Positions 24,723 through 25,000 of a stretch of 25,000 nt of DNA are shown one piece after another. The notes below the pieces were generated by a model. The model did no database searches, had not been told where the DNA came from, and was given only the letters and a program-made list of their open reading frames with translations. Positions within the stretch are counted from its first letter, which is position 1; every line of letters begins with the position of its first letter. Made by a program: the position numbers and the translations under genes. This DNA comes from Stramonita haemastoma. Lineage: Eukaryota; Mollusca; Gastropoda; Neogastropoda; Muricidae. The DNA is taken from contig CM060335.1 in the NCBI GenBank assembly GCA_030674155.1, positions 43,554,312-43,579,311 on the forward strand, in the 5' to 3' direction.

Positions 24723-25000
24723 TGGAATTTATATATATCGCTATATCTTGCATATATCTTTATATAGTGCTATATTATGAAGCTAATCAGAGTTAAAAAC
24801 CTATATATTGCAACAAAATTTTCACTCCTTTTTCCTTTAACACACAAAAACAAACAAAACCACACTACCGCAACGAACGCTTTTGTACTTGAGATGTAAT
24901 GGCTAATAAAATCAACAGCAATAGCTCTGTGCTTTTTGGTGCTGTTAATGTCAATCCAAAATGGAAGGCAGCAGGGGGTATCAAATTACGTTGAAACAAA
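24723..25000. other. unassigned AT-rich sequence
   Basis: TATATATC-type AT-rich sequence followed by ordinary sequence to the window end. No feature is recognised. Confidence 0.5.

Overview
The window looks like non-genic, repeat-saturated nuclear DNA of an animal, most likely a marine gastropod mollusc. The evidence is several tRNA-headed SINE families with short AT-rich or ACAAT-type tails, degraded non-LTR retrotransposon (LINE) 3' ends, a foldback-type inverted repeat, a DNA-transposon-like MITE, a ~370-bp tandem satellite and an extreme load of GT, GA, CT, TA, GAA and ACAAT simple repeats. Attribution to gastropods rests on my recollection of these SINE sequences (for example the CTCTCCCCGGGGAGAG element and the 'cacgttaaagatcc' element) and not on a search. 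No complete gene, no true tRNA or rRNA gene, and no prokaryotic feature is visible.

Layout. 1-2450: SINE copies, including a tRNA/5S-rRNA chimeric SINE (196-490), and the left end of a MITE (2197-2345). 2546-2829: a polypyrimidine, TAG and TTC triplet tract. 3420-4650: a diverged satellite-associated segment and a full SINE embedded between two TA microsatellites. 5545-7345: two long-body SINE copies in opposite orientation (one with a different head), a 55-bp-arm hairpin (5907-6024), a LINE 3' end and ACAAT arrays. 7530-12180: a higher-order repeat made of ~370-bp units, a ~200-bp terminal segment, a SINE and an ACAAT tract, with one unit split by a 430-bp MITE. 12500-13125: two decayed LINE ORF2 tails. 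13495-13662: an exon-like open stretch. 13940-18545: microsatellites, SINEs and an 800-bp GT-rich zone. 18715-20500: SINE copies with a cleanly dated nested insertion (12-bp target-site duplication). 20815-22870: CT, GT and GA tracts with short local duplications. 22935-23243: the best candidate coding exon, encoding a signal-peptide-like N terminus before a consensus splice donor. 23346-23505: a LINE 3' end with a 10-bp target-site duplication. 23790-24180: another degraded LINE fragment on the minus strand. 24600-24720: a GAA-type tract.

The sequence is best read as intergenic or intronic DNA shaped by retroposition and repeat expansion. The observations most worth following are the tRNA/5S chimeric SINE, SINE head-swapping, the higher-order satellite with its MITE interruption, the long foldback hairpin, the candidate secreted-protein exon, and a pair of exon-like paralogous pieces at 727-905 and 13495-13662.
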